Source: Piezodorus guildinii
Taxonomy: Eukaryota > Arthropoda > Insecta > Hemiptera > Pentatomidae
Direction of reading: 5' to 3'
Length of the DNA stretch: 64,000 bases
Assembly (NCBI GenBank): GCA_023052935.1
Contig: CM041294.1
Coordinates: forward strand, 89,152,116-89,216,115
Below, piece after piece: positions 63,760-64,000 of the stretch (the first letter of the stretch is position 1; every line of letters begins with the position of its first letter). Position numbers and translations under genes: made by a program. The notes below the pieces were generated by a model. That model saw only the letters and a program-made list of their open reading frames with translations, ran no database searches and had not been told where the DNA came from.

Positions 63760-64000
63760 CCGCTCCCGGAAAAGTAGAAGAGATAGTGACAATGCTGAAA
63801 CAACTTAGGTATAGAAGTGCACAACATGGACTGTCTTTGAACTTGGCAAAGACTAAAATAATCACCAGCTCCAGTGTCGCAAAAGTAAAAACAGATCTTT
63901 CTGAAATAAGTGTAGTAGATGAAATCAAATATCTTGGACAAGTGATATCTTTTAAAGATAGACAGTCTACTGAAATCCAAACTAGGACAGCTATGGCTTG
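63760..64000 (+). pseudogene. RTE-like LINE reverse-transcriptase fragment, runs off right edge
   Basis: The frame GKVEEIVTMLKQLRYRSAQH, GLSLNLAKTKIITSSS, VVDEIKYLGQVISFKDRQ and STEIQTRTAMAW is the post-catalytic (thumb) segment of RTE/BovB-type RT, with the characteristic YLG block. It is open to the window end. Upstream catalytic motifs are absent because the similarity starts after a TA microsatellite. It may be the same family as the minus fragment at 52.2-52.9 kb, though the two do not overlap. Confidence 0.8.

Noticed and set aside
1..64000. CRISPR arrays, prokaryotic operons or an rRNA locus
   Set aside because: No regularly spaced short repeats, no ribosome-binding-site-led gene strings, and no rRNA-like sequence; all content fits a eukaryotic TE-rich region.

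Overview
The window reads as a gene-poor, AT-rich stretch of an arthropod (most likely insect) nuclear genome, built largely from nested transposable elements. The evidence is intact two-ORF Jockey-clade LINEs with gag-like triple zinc-knuckle ORF1 proteins, a gypsy-type element carrying an envelope gene (errantivirus organisation), CR1-like and RTE-like LINEs, tRNA-derived SINEs, a mariner relic, TA microsatellites, and a few GC-rich exons with GT-AG borders. I see no bacterial genes, rRNA or CRISPR. The order of insect cannot be settled from the sequence.

Left part (1-16 kb): an old minus-strand LINE-A 3' end received a gypsy/errantivirus insertion (8206-15703). It has identical 297-bp LTRs, a tRNA-Lys-like primer site, gag, a canonical T-TTT-TTA -1 frameshift site, pol and env. 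A full-length LINE-A (3122-7907, 46-A tail) then inserted into gag. It is flanked by a perfect direct repeat of about 1.6 kb (1505-3121 = 7905-9521) whose ends coincide with the LINE's own 5' end and poly(A) end. This looks like a giant target-site duplication, which rebuilt the complete gypsy element downstream of the LINE. It is the most unusual feature of the window.

Middle (16-37 kb): a second full-length LINE-A with both ORFs open (19132-about 23720); three host-like minus-strand exons (18032-18250, 24521-24811 and, far away, 61084-61232); and a full-length but broken LINE-B (27200-36617) that sits in an older repeat (E1) with an 11-bp target duplication and is itself interrupted by an almost intact CR1-like LINE (31282-35597).

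Right part (37-64 kb): about ten copies of E1, an uncharacterised repeat of about 880 bp with inverted 14-bp motifs near its ends, many hit by later insertions (SINEs, LINE stubs, CR1 and RTE fragments, and a 650-680 bp repeat called E2). There are also LINE-A and LINE-B 3' fragments in both orientations, a mariner relic, two SINE families, two copies of a repeat with a hammerhead-ribozyme-like core, and an RTE-type reverse-transcriptase fragment running off the right edge. The 61.1-kb and 24.5-kb exons have matching reading phase and may be the last two exons of one minus-strand host gene with a TE-filled intron of about 36 kb.

LINE-A, LINE-B, E1, E2, SINE-1 and SINE-2 are working names for this window, not database names.
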